Below are positions 52,858-61,499 of a stretch of 64,000 nucleotides of DNA, piece after piece. The first letter of the stretch is position 1, and the number at the start of each line of letters is the position of its first letter. The position numbers were made by a program, and so were the translations under genes. The DNA comes from Holophagales bacterium UBA5704 (GTDB lineage: Bacteria; Acidobacteriota; Thermoanaerobaculia; Multivoradales; UBA5704). The notes under the pieces were generated by a model. It ran no database searches, had not been told where the DNA came from, and saw only the letters and a program-made list of their open reading frames with translations. Where the stretch lies: positions 1 through 64,000 of the forward strand of contig DIHE01000171.1 in NCBI GenBank assembly GCA_002420005.1, read 5' to 3'.

Positions 52858-53766
52858 ATGTCCCTGCGCGCCAAGCCCAATCAAGTCGACGTCCGCGTCT
52901 GGACCGCCGAACGGGGCGAGATGACGGAGCGCGGCGACCGGCTCGCCACGGAAGAGCCCCTGGAGATCCGGCTGCGGATGGGAGAGACGACCTGGACGGT
53001 GGCGGTCACCATGCGTACGCCCGGCGAGGACGAGGAGCTGGCTGCGGGCTTCCTCTATGCCGAGGAGGTCGTCGCCCGGCGCGAGCGCATCCGGCGGATC
53101 GTCCCCGTCGTTCCACCGGACGAAAGTCCCGGCTCGGAGGGGACGAACATCGTGGAGGTGGAGCTGGAGGACGGGCCGGAGCCCGAGCTGCGCTCCCTCG
53201 AACGCCATTTCTTCGCGACGAGCGCCTGCGGCGTCTGTGGCAAGGCCGGGCTGGAGAGGCTCCGTCTGCGCGTCCCCGCCGCGGTCTCGGTTGGACCGGT
53301 GATCGACCCGGCCCTGCTGCGCGACCTGCCCGACCGCCTCCGCGCGGCCCAGGGCGTGTTCGCGTCCACCGGCGGGCTGCACGCCGCTGCGCTCTTCGAC
53401 CGCGACGGACGCCTCCTGGCGGTGCGGGAGGACGTGGGCCGGCACAATGCGCTCGACAAGCTCCTGGGCCGCGCTTTTCTCGACGGCCGGCTGCCGCTCT
53501 CCGACCATCTGGTGCTGGTGAGCGGGCGGGCGAGCTACGAGCTGCTCCAGAAGTGCCTGGTCGCCGGAGTCCCCTTCGTCTGCGCCGTCTCCGCGCCGAG
53601 CAGTCTCGCGGTCGAGCTGGCGGAGCGCTTCGGCCTCACCCTGGTCGGCTTCCTGCGCGGCGACCGCTTCAACGTCTACGCCGGGCCGCACCGGATCGCC
53701 GGCCTCGACGCGGAGCCCTCCGCGGTGAAACGGCGGGGGGACCGGCTGTTTCCGACGATCCGGTAG
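52858..53766 (+). CDS. fdhD: Formate dehydrogenase accessory sulfurtransferase FdhD
   Basis: A 302-residue FdhD with the sulfur-relay cysteines Cys124 and Cys127 (SACGVCGKAG), plus FASTGGLHAAALFD, REDVGRHNALDKLLG and LVSGRASYELLQK. It passes sulfur from IscS to the bis-MGD molybdenum cofactor of formate dehydrogenases. No formate dehydrogenase gene is present in this window, so its client lies elsewhere. Residue 1 fits a TATACA-led, probably leaderless transcript. Confidence 0.93.
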   Translation: MSLRAKPNQVDVRVWTAERGEMTERGDRLATEEPLEIRLRMGETTWTVAVTMRTPGEDEELAAGFLYAEEVVARRERIRRIVPVVPPDESPGSEGTNIVEVELEDGPEPELRSLERHFFATSACGVCGKAGLERLRLRVPAAVSVGPVIDPALLRDLPDRLRAAQGVFASTGGLHAAALFDRDGRLLAVREDVGRHNALDKLLGRAFLDGRLPLSDHLVLVSGRASYELLQKCLVAGVPFVCAVSAPSSLAVELAERFGLTLVGFLRGDRFNVYAGPHRIAGLDAEPSAVKRRGDRLFPTIR

Positions 53767-53773
53767 CGGCGCC

Positions 53774-54904
53774 TCACCCCGCCAGCGTCACCCCCATCAG
53801 CTTGCCGATCCCGTAGGTCACCGCGGCGGCGACCAGCCCGAAGAGCATCTGGCGGGCGCCGGAGAAGAGGACGCTGCGGCCGGTCATCACGGTGATGGTG
53901 CCGCCGATGGCGAAGAGGCCGAGGGCGGAGACTCCGACGCTCACCGCCACGGCGGTCATGCCGTGGAGGAAGATGAACGGGGCGACCGGGATGATCGCGC
54001 CGACGGCGAACAGGAGGAACGAGGTGATGGCGGCCTCCCAGGCCGAGCCGCCGAGCTCTTCGGGATCGATCCCCAGCTCCTCCCGGGAGAGGGTGTCGAG
54101 CGCCTGGGCGGGGTCGGCGATGAGGCGGTTGGCGAGCGCGCGCGCCTGGTCCTCCGGCAGGCCCTTGGCCTGGTAGATGAGCGACAGCTCGTCCGCCTCC
54201 TCCTCTGGGGACGCGGCGAGCTCCTCGGCCTCGATGCGGATCTGGCGCTGGTACAGCTCGCGGCTGCTCTGCACCGAGAGCCACTCGCCGAGGGCCATCG
54301 AGATGGCTCCGGCGAGGAGGCCGGCGAAGCCGGTGATGAGGACGGACTCCTCGGAGAGCGCAGCGCCGGCCACGCCCATGACGAGGCTCAGATTGGACAC
54401 CAGGCCGTCGTTGGCGCCGAGGACCGCGGCGCGCAGGGCGTTGCCCCCCATGGCCCGGTGGCGCCCTTCCAGGCGGGCGAGCCAGGAGCCTTCATAGCCA
54501 CCGCCCTGCGACGTGGCGACGAGGGTTTGCAGAATCCGGCCGTGCGAGGTCTCCTCACCCGGCAGGGAGGTGCCGCGCGACTCTTCCTGGGTGCCGTAGG
54601 ACAGGCTGTCCTTCCCTTCCATGCCGACCGGCGTGGGCAGGACGGCGGCCGGCCCGAAGCGCCGGGCCATCGCGGCCAGCACGCGCGGGCGCCAGCCCGG
54701 CCGGGGCGGCGCCACCGTGGCGCCGGCGGCGGAGAGCTTCTTCTCCCAGAAGAGGGCGTGCTTCTCTTCGGTGGCGGCGAGGCGTTCGTAGACTTGGGAG
54801 ATTTGTGCCTTGCGCTCGGCCTTGGCGAGGGTGCGATAGAGGAACGCGCTGTCGATCTCGGCCTGGCGGTTGGCCTGGTAGCGGCGGATGTCGATGTTGG
54901 CCAT
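53774..54904 (-). CDS. Membrane-bound ferritin-like / VIT1 fusion (MbfA-type iron exporter)
   Basis: A 376-residue protein. The N-terminal 100 residues form a ferritin-like four-helix segment with metal-ligand glutamates (RQAEIDSAFLYRTLAKAERKA; AATEEKHALFWEKKL). The C-terminal 230 residues are a VIT1/CCC1 transporter (LGANDGLVSNLSLVMGVAGA; AGAISMALGEWLSVQSSREL). MbfA-type fusions export iron or manganese and protect from peroxide stress. A 60-residue acidic linker joins the halves. The ATG at 54904 follows GGAGAT. No Fur box was sought in detail. Confidence 0.88.
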   Translation of the reverse strand: MANIDIRRYQANRQAEIDSAFLYRTLAKAERKAQISQVYERLAATEEKHALFWEKKLSAAGATVAPPRPGWRPRVLAAMARRFGPAAVLPTPVGMEGKDSLSYGTQEESRGTSLPGEETSHGRILQTLVATSQGGGYEGSWLARLEGRHRAMGGNALRAAVLGANDGLVSNLSLVMGVAGAALSEESVLITGFAGLLAGAISMALGEWLSVQSSRELYQRQIRIEAEELAASPEEEADELSLIYQAKGLPEDQARALANRLIADPAQALDTLSREELGIDPEELGGSAWEAAITSFLLFAVGAIIPVAPFIFLHGMTAVAVSVGVSALGLFAIGGTITVMTGRSVLFSGARQMLFGLVAAAVTYGIGKLMGVTLAG

Positions 54905-54932
54905 ATCTCCAGGATATGCTTCTCCGACCCCT

Positions 54933-55535
54933 ATGAAACCCTATATCGAGAGCTTCCTGCCGCTGTTCGTCGCCATCAACGTCCTCGGGGTCATCCCGGT
55001 CTACCTCGCGCTCACCGACGGGATGAGCCCCACCGACCGGCGGCGGCTGACCTTTCAGGCGGTGGCCACCGCCTCGTTTCTCGCCACGCTGATCCTCTTC
55101 GCCGGCCAGCTCATCTTCTCGCTCCTGGGGATCACGGTGAACGACCTGCGGGTGGGCGGCGGGCTGATCCTCATGGTCCTGAGCATCACCAACCTGACCT
55201 TCAGCGACTACCGGCGCCGCGATCCGCGCGCCGAGGAGGGCGAGGATGCGGCCTCGGTGGGGGTGGTGCCGCTGGGCATCCCGATGATCATCGGGCCGGC
55301 GGCGATCACCTCGGTCCTCGTCTCGCGCGAGGCCTACGGCTATCTGCCGACGTTGACGTCCCTCTCGATCAACATGTTCCTGGTGTTCCTGACGCTGGCC
55401 TTCGCGCCGTACATCGGGCGCGTCATGGGACCGGCGGTGAGCCGGGCGGTGGCGAAGGTGGGGAGCTTGTTTCTGGCCGCGATCTCGGTCGCGCTGGTGC
55501 GCGCCGGGATCGTCGGGATGATCAAGGCGCTGTAG
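54933..55535 (+). CDS. MarC family integral membrane protein
   Basis: A 200-residue protein with six hydrophobic segments and MarC features: FVAINVLGVIPVYLALT near the start, GGLILMVLSI, and PLGIPMIIGPAAITSVLV. The function of the family is not established; early links to multiple antibiotic resistance were not confirmed. It is divergent from the ferritin-VIT gene (28 bp). The end overlaps the M23 gene by 14 bp, tail to tail. Confidence 0.85.
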   Translation: MKPYIESFLPLFVAINVLGVIPVYLALTDGMSPTDRRRLTFQAVATASFLATLILFAGQLIFSLLGITVNDLRVGGGLILMVLSITNLTFSDYRRRDPRAEEGEDAASVGVVPLGIPMIIGPAAITSVLVSREAYGYLPTLTSLSINMFLVFLTLAFAPYIGRVMGPAVSRAVAKVGSLFLAAISVALVRAGIVGMIKAL

Positions 55536-56133
55536 GCCCGGCCGCCGCGGGCTCGACGGCCGGGGCGGGAGCCTCGATCGCGGCGCGGCTGAAGTTGAAC
55601 GAGGCGCCGGTTCGCAGGTACGGGTAGGGATTGACCGCCTTGCCGCCCGGCGTATAGACCCCGTAGTGGAGGTGCGGCGAGCTGGCCGCCGCGTTGCCCG
55701 AGTTGCCGACGTAGCCGATGATCTCGCCGGCATGCACCCACTCGCCGATGACCTGGGCCGCGACGTCTTCGAGATGCGCGTAGTAGTGCCGGTAGCCGCC
55801 CGGGCCGATCACCGTGACCACCAGCCCGCCCAGGCCGCGCATCCCCTTCGTCTCGATGATTCCCTCGGTGGTGCTGCGGATCGGGGTCCCGCGCGGCGCC
55901 ATGATGTCGATCCCCTGGTGCCGCCGTCCACCGCCGCGGCGATTGCCCCAGGAGTTGATCAGGCGGGCCGGGGAGACGCCGTCCACCGGGATGGGGAAGG
56001 CCGCAGGGGGCGCCTGGCGCAGCAGCGCGGCCCAGGCACTGCCTCCGCGGGGGGAGATACAGCCGGTCGAGGCGAGCAGCGCGCCGAAGCTCAAGGCCGC
56101 GAGGGCCATACGGAGGGAACGGGTTCTCGACAT
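55522..56133 (-). CDS. M23 family metallopeptidase (lipoprotein)
   Basis: A 203-residue protein with a lipoprotein signal (FGALLASTGCIS) and a LytM/M23 domain: zinc ligands in RRHQGIDI (H-x3-D) and SPHLHYGVY (HxH), plus YAHLEDV. Such enzymes cut peptidoglycan cross-bridges or activate amidases. The ATG at 56133 is chosen; a GTG at 56139 is possible. A proline/alanine-rich tail ends the protein. Confidence 0.88.
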   Translation of the reverse strand: MSRTRSLRMALAALSFGALLASTGCISPRGGSAWAALLRQAPPAAFPIPVDGVSPARLINSWGNRRGGGRRHQGIDIMAPRGTPIRSTTEGIIETKGMRGLGGLVVTVIGPGGYRHYYAHLEDVAAQVIGEWVHAGEIIGYVGNSGNAAASSPHLHYGVYTPGGKAVNPYPYLRTGASFNFSRAAIEAPAPAVEPAAAGPTAP

Positions 56134-56203
56134 CAGCACCGGGCCGGAACCCTACAACAAGTCGTGTGGATTTGGGAACCCCCGGTCTCTCCGGGAGCAT
56201 AAG

Positions 56204-57121
56204 ATGGCCGTGATGATCCTGCGCGCCGTCCGCCGTTGTCTGCTCCTCCTCGTCTGCTTGTTGGCCGCCGGGCCGTCCGCCGCCGTGGATCTCGTGGTCG
56301 AGGCGCCGTTGGAGCTCGCCCCGCTGGCGGCGCGGTTGCGGGCGCTCGATCCGGTGCAGCTGGAGGGGGCGGTGCGGCTCGTGGGGCTGGCCGAGGCCGG
56401 GCCGCCGATCCGGGTGCTGCTGGCCGGGGAGGGATCGCTGCAGGCGCTGTCCGCTCCGGCCTGGGTGGCGGGGTACGCGCTGCCGGAGCAAGGGGTGGTC
56501 GTCCTCTTCCCGCAGCGGGCGCCGCGCTATCCGGATGCCTCGATCGAGGACCTGCTGCGCCACGAGGTGGCGCACGTGCTGGTGGGGCGGGCGTCCGGCT
56601 TCCGGCCGTTGCCCCGCTGGTTCCACGAAGGCTCCGCGATGATCGCCGGTCTCTCCTGGAGCCTGGGGGAGCAGGCGCGCCTGGCGAACGTCCTGGTGCG
56701 CGGCGGCGAGGTGCCCCTGGAGGATCTGGACCGGCGCTTCGGCGGCTCGGAAGGGGAGGTGCAGAGCGCCTACACCCTGGCTGGCGCTTTCGTCCGCGAT
56801 CTCCTGCGCCGGCAGGGCCGCGAGGTCCTCGGCACCATCCTCGCCGGCGTCGCCTCCGGTCTGCCGTTCGAGAACGCCTTTGTCCGGGCGACCGGAACCA
56901 CCCTCGCCGTCGCCGAGCAGACGTTCTGGGAGCGCCAGACCTTCTGGTACCGCTGGGTCCCGTTCCTCACCAGCTCCGTGGTGCTGTGGATCTTCATCAC
57001 CCTCCTCGCCCTCTGGGCGATGCGGCGCCGCCGCCAACGCGACGCCGCACAGAAGGCCGCCTGGGAGGCGGAAGAGATCGCCCGCGCGCTCCGGGAGGAG
57101 AATCTGCCCGGGCCGATGTAG
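56204..57121 (+). CDS. Membrane-anchored MA-family metallopeptidase-like protein
   Basis: A 305-residue protein with N-terminal signal (RCLLLLVCLLAAGPSAAVD), a gluzincin domain with LLRHEVAHVLVGR (HEVAH, zinc) and the downstream PRWFHEGSAM that supplies the third ligand (peptidase MA-like). A C-terminal TM helix (LTSSVVLWIFITLLALWAM) and a basic tail follow. It would act outside the cytoplasm, tethered to the membrane. GGGAG lies 6-7 nt before the ATG at 56204. Confidence 0.82.
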   Translation: MAVMILRAVRRCLLLLVCLLAAGPSAAVDLVVEAPLELAPLAARLRALDPVQLEGAVRLVGLAEAGPPIRVLLAGEGSLQALSAPAWVAGYALPEQGVVVLFPQRAPRYPDASIEDLLRHEVAHVLVGRASGFRPLPRWFHEGSAMIAGLSWSLGEQARLANVLVRGGEVPLEDLDRRFGGSEGEVQSAYTLAGAFVRDLLRRQGREVLGTILAGVASGLPFENAFVRATGTTLAVAEQTFWERQTFWYRWVPFLTSSVVLWIFITLLALWAMRRRRQRDAAQKAAWEAEEIARALREENLPGPM

Positions 57122-57124
57122 GGC

Positions 57125-58129
57125 TTATGGGCAGGTGGCGAAGGCCGAGGTGTCCTGGATCGGCTGGAACGCCGTGCTCTGCGGGTTGGTATAGGTCCTG
57201 ACGGCACCCGTCAGGGTGTCGGTGACGGTGATCACCGTCCGCACGTTGGTCAGGCCTCCGGCGAAGAGCCAATAGCGGTTGTTCAGCGAGCAGCCGTCGA
57301 GGACCTTGACGACCGCTTCCACGTTGGAGGCACTGAAGAACCAGAGATAGCCGGTCTCATCGGTGAGCTGGACCACCTGCGCCGAGCCGCTCGCTCCCGC
57401 CGGGGTCAGGAACGTGGCCGCGACCCGGAACCGGCCGCCGTTGAGACACAGGGCCGTGGAGGTCGGAGTGCAGTCCGCCGGGGAGCCGTTCTCCGGGTCG
57501 ACGCGAATGCCCAGGGCGCGCGGGGGCGCGGAGGGGAACAGATTCGCCAGGCTGTTCCACGAAAGCCCCTCGTTGCCGCTGCCGAAGTTCGAGCGCTGCA
57601 CCGTTGTACCGCTGCGGTCGCCGCAGAGGAGGATGTTGCCCCCCGGCCAGCGCGCGCCGACGTACACACCGGTGTCCGGAAGCACGATGCCGGCGGCCGA
57701 CAGGTTGACCGAATAGAACTGCGAGGAGCCGGCGACGGGGAGCGAAGAGGCGAAGGCCGGAACCGATCCGAGGAGGGTGCCCGGAGTGCCCCCGGGACCG
57801 TTGTCGTTGTACACCATGATCTCGAAGGCCATGGATGTCGGGCTGGATGCGTTCAGGCGGGAGAAGCAGACGCACGCCTGGTCGAGCGCCGCGGTACCCG
57901 GCGGCAGGTCGAATTTCATCACCATCGTGGAGTCGCCGGGATCGCCGTTGCCGATGCTGTAAAAGTCGTTCAAGCCCCCGTCATCGTAGACCACGCCCGC
58001 GCTGCACTGCGGGCTCACCGATTTTCCCTCGGACGTCCCGAAGTGATGGACGGTCTCGCCCCACTGCGCTGCCGCCGGCACGCCCCCGAGGGCCAAGACC
58101 ATCAGGGTTGCGATGCAATATCTGAGCAT
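57125..58129 (-). CDS. Exported protein with Acidobacteriota-type C-terminal domain
   Basis: A 334-residue protein with signal peptide (CIATLMVLALGGVPAAAQ) and two domains. Residues 35-200 are a beta domain with paired Cys (DQACVCFSRL). The C-terminal 120 residues (CLNGGRFRVAATF, TGYLWFFSASNVEAVVKVLD, NNRYWLFAGGLTNVR, TVTDTLTGAVRTYTNP) form a repeat module I associate with secreted proteins of Acidobacteriota. Function unknown; the second domain may be an anchoring or adhesion module. A perfect AAAGGAGG site stands before the ATG. Confidence 0.75.
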   Translation of the reverse strand: MLRYCIATLMVLALGGVPAAAQWGETVHHFGTSEGKSVSPQCSAGVVYDDGGLNDFYSIGNGDPGDSTMVMKFDLPPGTAALDQACVCFSRLNASSPTSMAFEIMVYNDNGPGGTPGTLLGSVPAFASSLPVAGSSQFYSVNLSAAGIVLPDTGVYVGARWPGGNILLCGDRSGTTVQRSNFGSGNEGLSWNSLANLFPSAPPRALGIRVDPENGSPADCTPTSTALCLNGGRFRVAATFLTPAGASGSAQVVQLTDETGYLWFFSASNVEAVVKVLDGCSLNNRYWLFAGGLTNVRTVITVTDTLTGAVRTYTNPQSTAFQPIQDTSAFATCP

Positions 58130-58270
58130 TGTTGCCTCCTTTGCGTTGTGAGTCTGTTCACAAACTGAAGCGTAGTCCTCCCGACCCTGAAGCGGCAGCG
58201 CATTTCCTACGGGGGAGGGAGGCCTGGAGTCGAGTAGGAATTACCCGGCCGGGCGGCGTACTCTTCTGCA

Positions 58271-59665
58271 ATGCGTCGATGTCTCCTCTTCCTCGTCGCC
58301 GTCCTTCTCGCCGCCCCCCTCGGAGCCCTGCCGCCGGACGAGGGGCACGCTTTGATCCGCACCCTCATGACCGGCAAGCCCGGCGAGAAGACCTCCGCGG
58401 CGAAGAAGCTGACGGCGGCGAAGGACTTGTCCCTGGTGCCGGCGATGGTGGACGCCCTCTTCTTCACGCCCTCGGCGCAGCGCGAGCCGCTGCTCCAGGT
58501 GCTGCGGACGCTCACCGGTGAGGATCCCGGGTCCCGCTACTACGATTGGGTGGAGCTGGTGGGGCGGCGGAGCGACTTGCGCGGCGGTGCGGGGTACCTC
58601 GAATGGAAGGCCTCGCTCCTGGTGAAGATCGATCCGGGTTACCGCAAGATCTTCACCTCCGGCTTCCCGCCGCGCATCGCGGTTGAGGAGATCGTCTGGG
58701 GCGGCGTCCCCATCGACGGCATCCCCGCGCTCGAAGAGCCGCCGCGCGTCGCCGCCGCGGAGGGAGGCTTTCTCTCCGACGAAGAGAAGGTGTTCGGGGT
58801 GGCGGCGGGCGGCGCGCATCATGCCTGGCCGGTGCGCTACCTGAGCTGGCACGAGATGGTGAACGACACCGTGGGCGCCGAGCCGCTGACGCTCTCCTAC
58901 TGCACGCTGTGCGGCACCGCGATCGCTGTCTCCGGCCGTTCGCCGGCCGGCGGGCGCTGGACGTTCGGCACCTCCGGGCTGCTCTATCGCTCCAACAAGC
59001 TGATGATCGACCGGCAGACCGGGACGCTGTGGAACCAGCTCACCGGCGAGCCGGTCCTCGGTCCTCTGACGGAGAAACCGGTGCGCCTCGAACCGGTCGC
59101 GGTGACCGTGACCACCTGGGGGGCCTGGCGCCGCGCGCATCCGGACACGACGGTGACGCAGCTCGATGCCTCCTTCGGTGCCAGCTGGGGGTACGACTAC
59201 CGCCCCGGAGCCGCCGACCAGAGGCGGCGCGGCGTCTCGTTTCCCGTCTGGCAGAAGAGCCGCGCGCTCCCCGCCCAGGAAGAAATCTACGGTCTGCGCC
59301 TGGGGGCGAAGACCAAAGCCTGGCCCCTCGCGGCCCTTCTGCGCGACCGTCTCGTCCACGACCGCCTCGGCGACGTCGACCTCCTGCTCGTCGGCGACCC
59401 CGCGAGCGGTGCCGTGCGGGTCTACCGCCGCGACGGCAGGACTTTTCAGGCCGGTGCTGCACCCGCAGAGCTACGGGACGAAACCGGCCGCACCTGGGCG
59501 CTCACCGAGGAGCAGCTCGTCCCGGCAGGAGAGGGCACCGCCCCGCTGCCGCGCCTTCCGGGCGTCGTGGCGTTCTGGTTCGGCTGGTACGGGTTCCATC
59601 CGGAGACGGAGGTGGGCACTTCGGCAGGTGCAGCCCTCGGTGGTGCAGCACCCGCTCTCCGTTGA
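58271..59665 (+). CDS. DUF3179 domain-containing exported protein
   Basis: A 464-residue protein with signal peptide (CLLFLVAVLLAAPLGALPP) and a DUF3179 domain: LSYCTLCGTAIAV, FGTSGLLYRSNKLMID and RQTGTLWNQLTGE are the family blocks. The CxxC of SYCTLCG might bind metal or haem. The function of the family is unknown. The N-terminal 100 residues form an alpha-helical segment. It is followed by a convergent permease gene. Confidence 0.8.
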   Translation: MRRCLLFLVAVLLAAPLGALPPDEGHALIRTLMTGKPGEKTSAAKKLTAAKDLSLVPAMVDALFFTPSAQREPLLQVLRTLTGEDPGSRYYDWVELVGRRSDLRGGAGYLEWKASLLVKIDPGYRKIFTSGFPPRIAVEEIVWGGVPIDGIPALEEPPRVAAAEGGFLSDEEKVFGVAAGGAHHAWPVRYLSWHEMVNDTVGAEPLTLSYCTLCGTAIAVSGRSPAGGRWTFGTSGLLYRSNKLMIDRQTGTLWNQLTGEPVLGPLTEKPVRLEPVAVTVTTWGAWRRAHPDTTVTQLDASFGASWGYDYRPGAADQRRRGVSFPVWQKSRALPAQEEIYGLRLGAKTKAWPLAALLRDRLVHDRLGDVDLLLVGDPASGAVRVYRRDGRTFQAGAAPAELRDETGRTWALTEEQLVPAGEGTAPLPRLPGVVAFWFGWYGFHPETEVGTSAGAALGGAAPALR

Positions 59666-59706
59666 GCGATGCCCGCACCTCCGGTAGGTGCCGCCACCCC
59701 CTCGGC

Positions 59707-61485
59707 TCAGAAGCTCCAGATCCGTGGGATGAGCAGCGTCGCGAGCAGCCAGAACAAGAGATTGAGCGGCGTCCCGACCCGCAGGAAGTCGGTGAATCGG
59801 TAGTGCCCCGGGCCGTAGATCAAGGTGTTCGTCTGATACCCAACCGGCGTCATGAAGCTGGCCGAGGCGGCGAAGGTGACGGCCATGAGGAACGGCCGCG
59901 GATCGACGTCGAGCGCAGCGGCCGTGGTGATGGCGATCGGTGCGAGGAGCGCCGCCGTCGCGTTGTTCGACATCGTTTCGGTCAGCAGCGAGGTGAGCAG
60001 ATAGAACACCGAGACCAGGGCCACCGGACCCCAGGCGCCGATGCTGCCGACCAGCCAGGACGTCAACAACCGGGCCGCGCCGCTGGTTTCCAGGGCGATT
60101 CCCAGCGGCAGGATGCCGCCGAGCAGAAAGACGACCCGCCACTCGATGGCGTGATAGGCCTCGTCCAGGGTGATGCACCGGGTGAGCACGAGCAGCACCG
60201 AGCCGAGGATGGCGCTGCCGACGATGGGCAGGAGCCCCACGGTCGCGGTGATCACGACGCCGGCCACGATCGCCAAGGCGAGCGCGAGCTTGCCGCGCCG
60301 TGGCTCCTCGCGGTCGATCTCGGACACGATCACAAAATCGGGAATGCGTTTGAGCGGCGCGATCCGGTCGCGGCGAACCTCGACGAGCAACACGTCTCCG
60401 GCGTGCAGGCGGGTCGTCCCCAACCTCTCCCGCATCAGCTCGCCACGTTGGCGGATGGCCAGGGCGGTGCCGCCATAGAGCTGCCGGAAGCCGGCCTCCT
60501 TGATCGTCTTTCCTTCGAGGGCCGAGCCCGGCGTGACCACCACCTCCAGCAGCGCGGCGGCGGCGGCCTGGAGGTCCTCATCGCGCCATTTGAGACCCGC
60601 TTTGAGGGCGATCCCCTCCTGTGCCTCGGCGCGGCGGATCTTCTCGACGTCGCAACGGACCCGCAGCAGATCGCCCGCCGCGAGGATCGTTGCGGCACCG
60701 GGGACTTCCGCCGGCCGTCCTTCGCGTTCGATCTGGAGCACGTCGAGGTCCAGGTCGCGGACCAGCGGCGACTCCCGCAGGGGCCGGCCCACGGAAGGAG
60801 AGCCGGGCAGCACGAGGACCTCGGTGACGTAGTCCCCCATGCCGTAGGACTGGGCGAGATCCGCGCCGGAGCGGCGATCCGGCAGGAGGCGGACCCCCAC
60901 GGTCAACAAATAGAGACCGCCCGCGGCGAACAGCACGAGGCCCAGCGGGGCGAGCTCGAACATCCCGAACGGCGCCAGCCCATGCCGTTCGGCGATCGAG
61001 CTGACCAGGATGTTCGTGGAGGTGCCGATGAGCGTGCAGGAGCCGCCGAACAGCGACGAGAACGAGAGCGGAATCAGCAGCTTCGAGGCGCTGATCCCGG
61101 TCTCGCGGGACAGCCCGAGAACGATCGGCAGGAAGATCGCCACCGCCGCCGTGTTGTTGATGAACGCCGAGACGGCGCCGGTGAGGGCCATGAGTGCCAG
61201 GAGCGTCGGCAGCAGCCCGAAACGGCCGGCTGCCGCGAGCCGCCGGCCGAGCAGGGCCACCGCGCCCGTGCGCGCCAGGCCGGCGCTCAGCACGAACATG
61301 GTGGCCACGGTGACCGTGGCCGGATTGCTGAATCCCGAGATCGCCTCCTCGGGGGTGAGGAGCCGGCTGGCGAGGAGGGCCGACAAGACCGCCAGGGCCA
61401 CCAGATCCACCGGCAGGCGCTCCGTCGCGAAGCAGACGACCGCTGCGGCCAGGATGGTGAGGACGAAGGCGATCTCGAACGTCAT
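59707..61485 (-). CDS. SLC13-type permease with two TrkA-C domains
   Basis: A 592-residue transporter of the DASS/SLC13 family with eleven to twelve TM helices and the paired signatures SAFINNTAAVAIFLPIVLG and ETMSNNATAALLAPIAI. Two cytoplasmic RCK_C (TrkA-C) domains sit in the middle (VLVLPGSPSVGRPLRES; VVVTPGSALEGKTIKEAG). Members of this subgroup are often annotated as sulfate/citrate or sodium:dicarboxylate carriers; the RCK_C domains suggest ligand control. The substrate cannot be read. It follows the antiporter gene on the same strand (14 bp). Confidence 0.88.
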   Translation of the reverse strand: MTFEIAFVLTILAAAVVCFATERLPVDLVALAVLSALLASRLLTPEEAISGFSNPATVTVATMFVLSAGLARTGAVALLGRRLAAAGRFGLLPTLLALMALTGAVSAFINNTAAVAIFLPIVLGLSRETGISASKLLIPLSFSSLFGGSCTLIGTSTNILVSSIAERHGLAPFGMFELAPLGLVLFAAGGLYLLTVGVRLLPDRRSGADLAQSYGMGDYVTEVLVLPGSPSVGRPLRESPLVRDLDLDVLQIEREGRPAEVPGAATILAAGDLLRVRCDVEKIRRAEAQEGIALKAGLKWRDEDLQAAAAALLEVVVTPGSALEGKTIKEAGFRQLYGGTALAIRQRGELMRERLGTTRLHAGDVLLVEVRRDRIAPLKRIPDFVIVSEIDREEPRRGKLALALAIVAGVVITATVGLLPIVGSAILGSVLLVLTRCITLDEAYHAIEWRVVFLLGGILPLGIALETSGAARLLTSWLVGSIGAWGPVALVSVFYLLTSLLTETMSNNATAALLAPIAITTAAALDVDPRPFLMAVTFAASASFMTPVGYQTNTLIYGPGHYRFTDFLRVGTPLNLLFWLLATLLIPRIWSF

Positions 61486-61499
61486 GGCTCCGCCCGGTC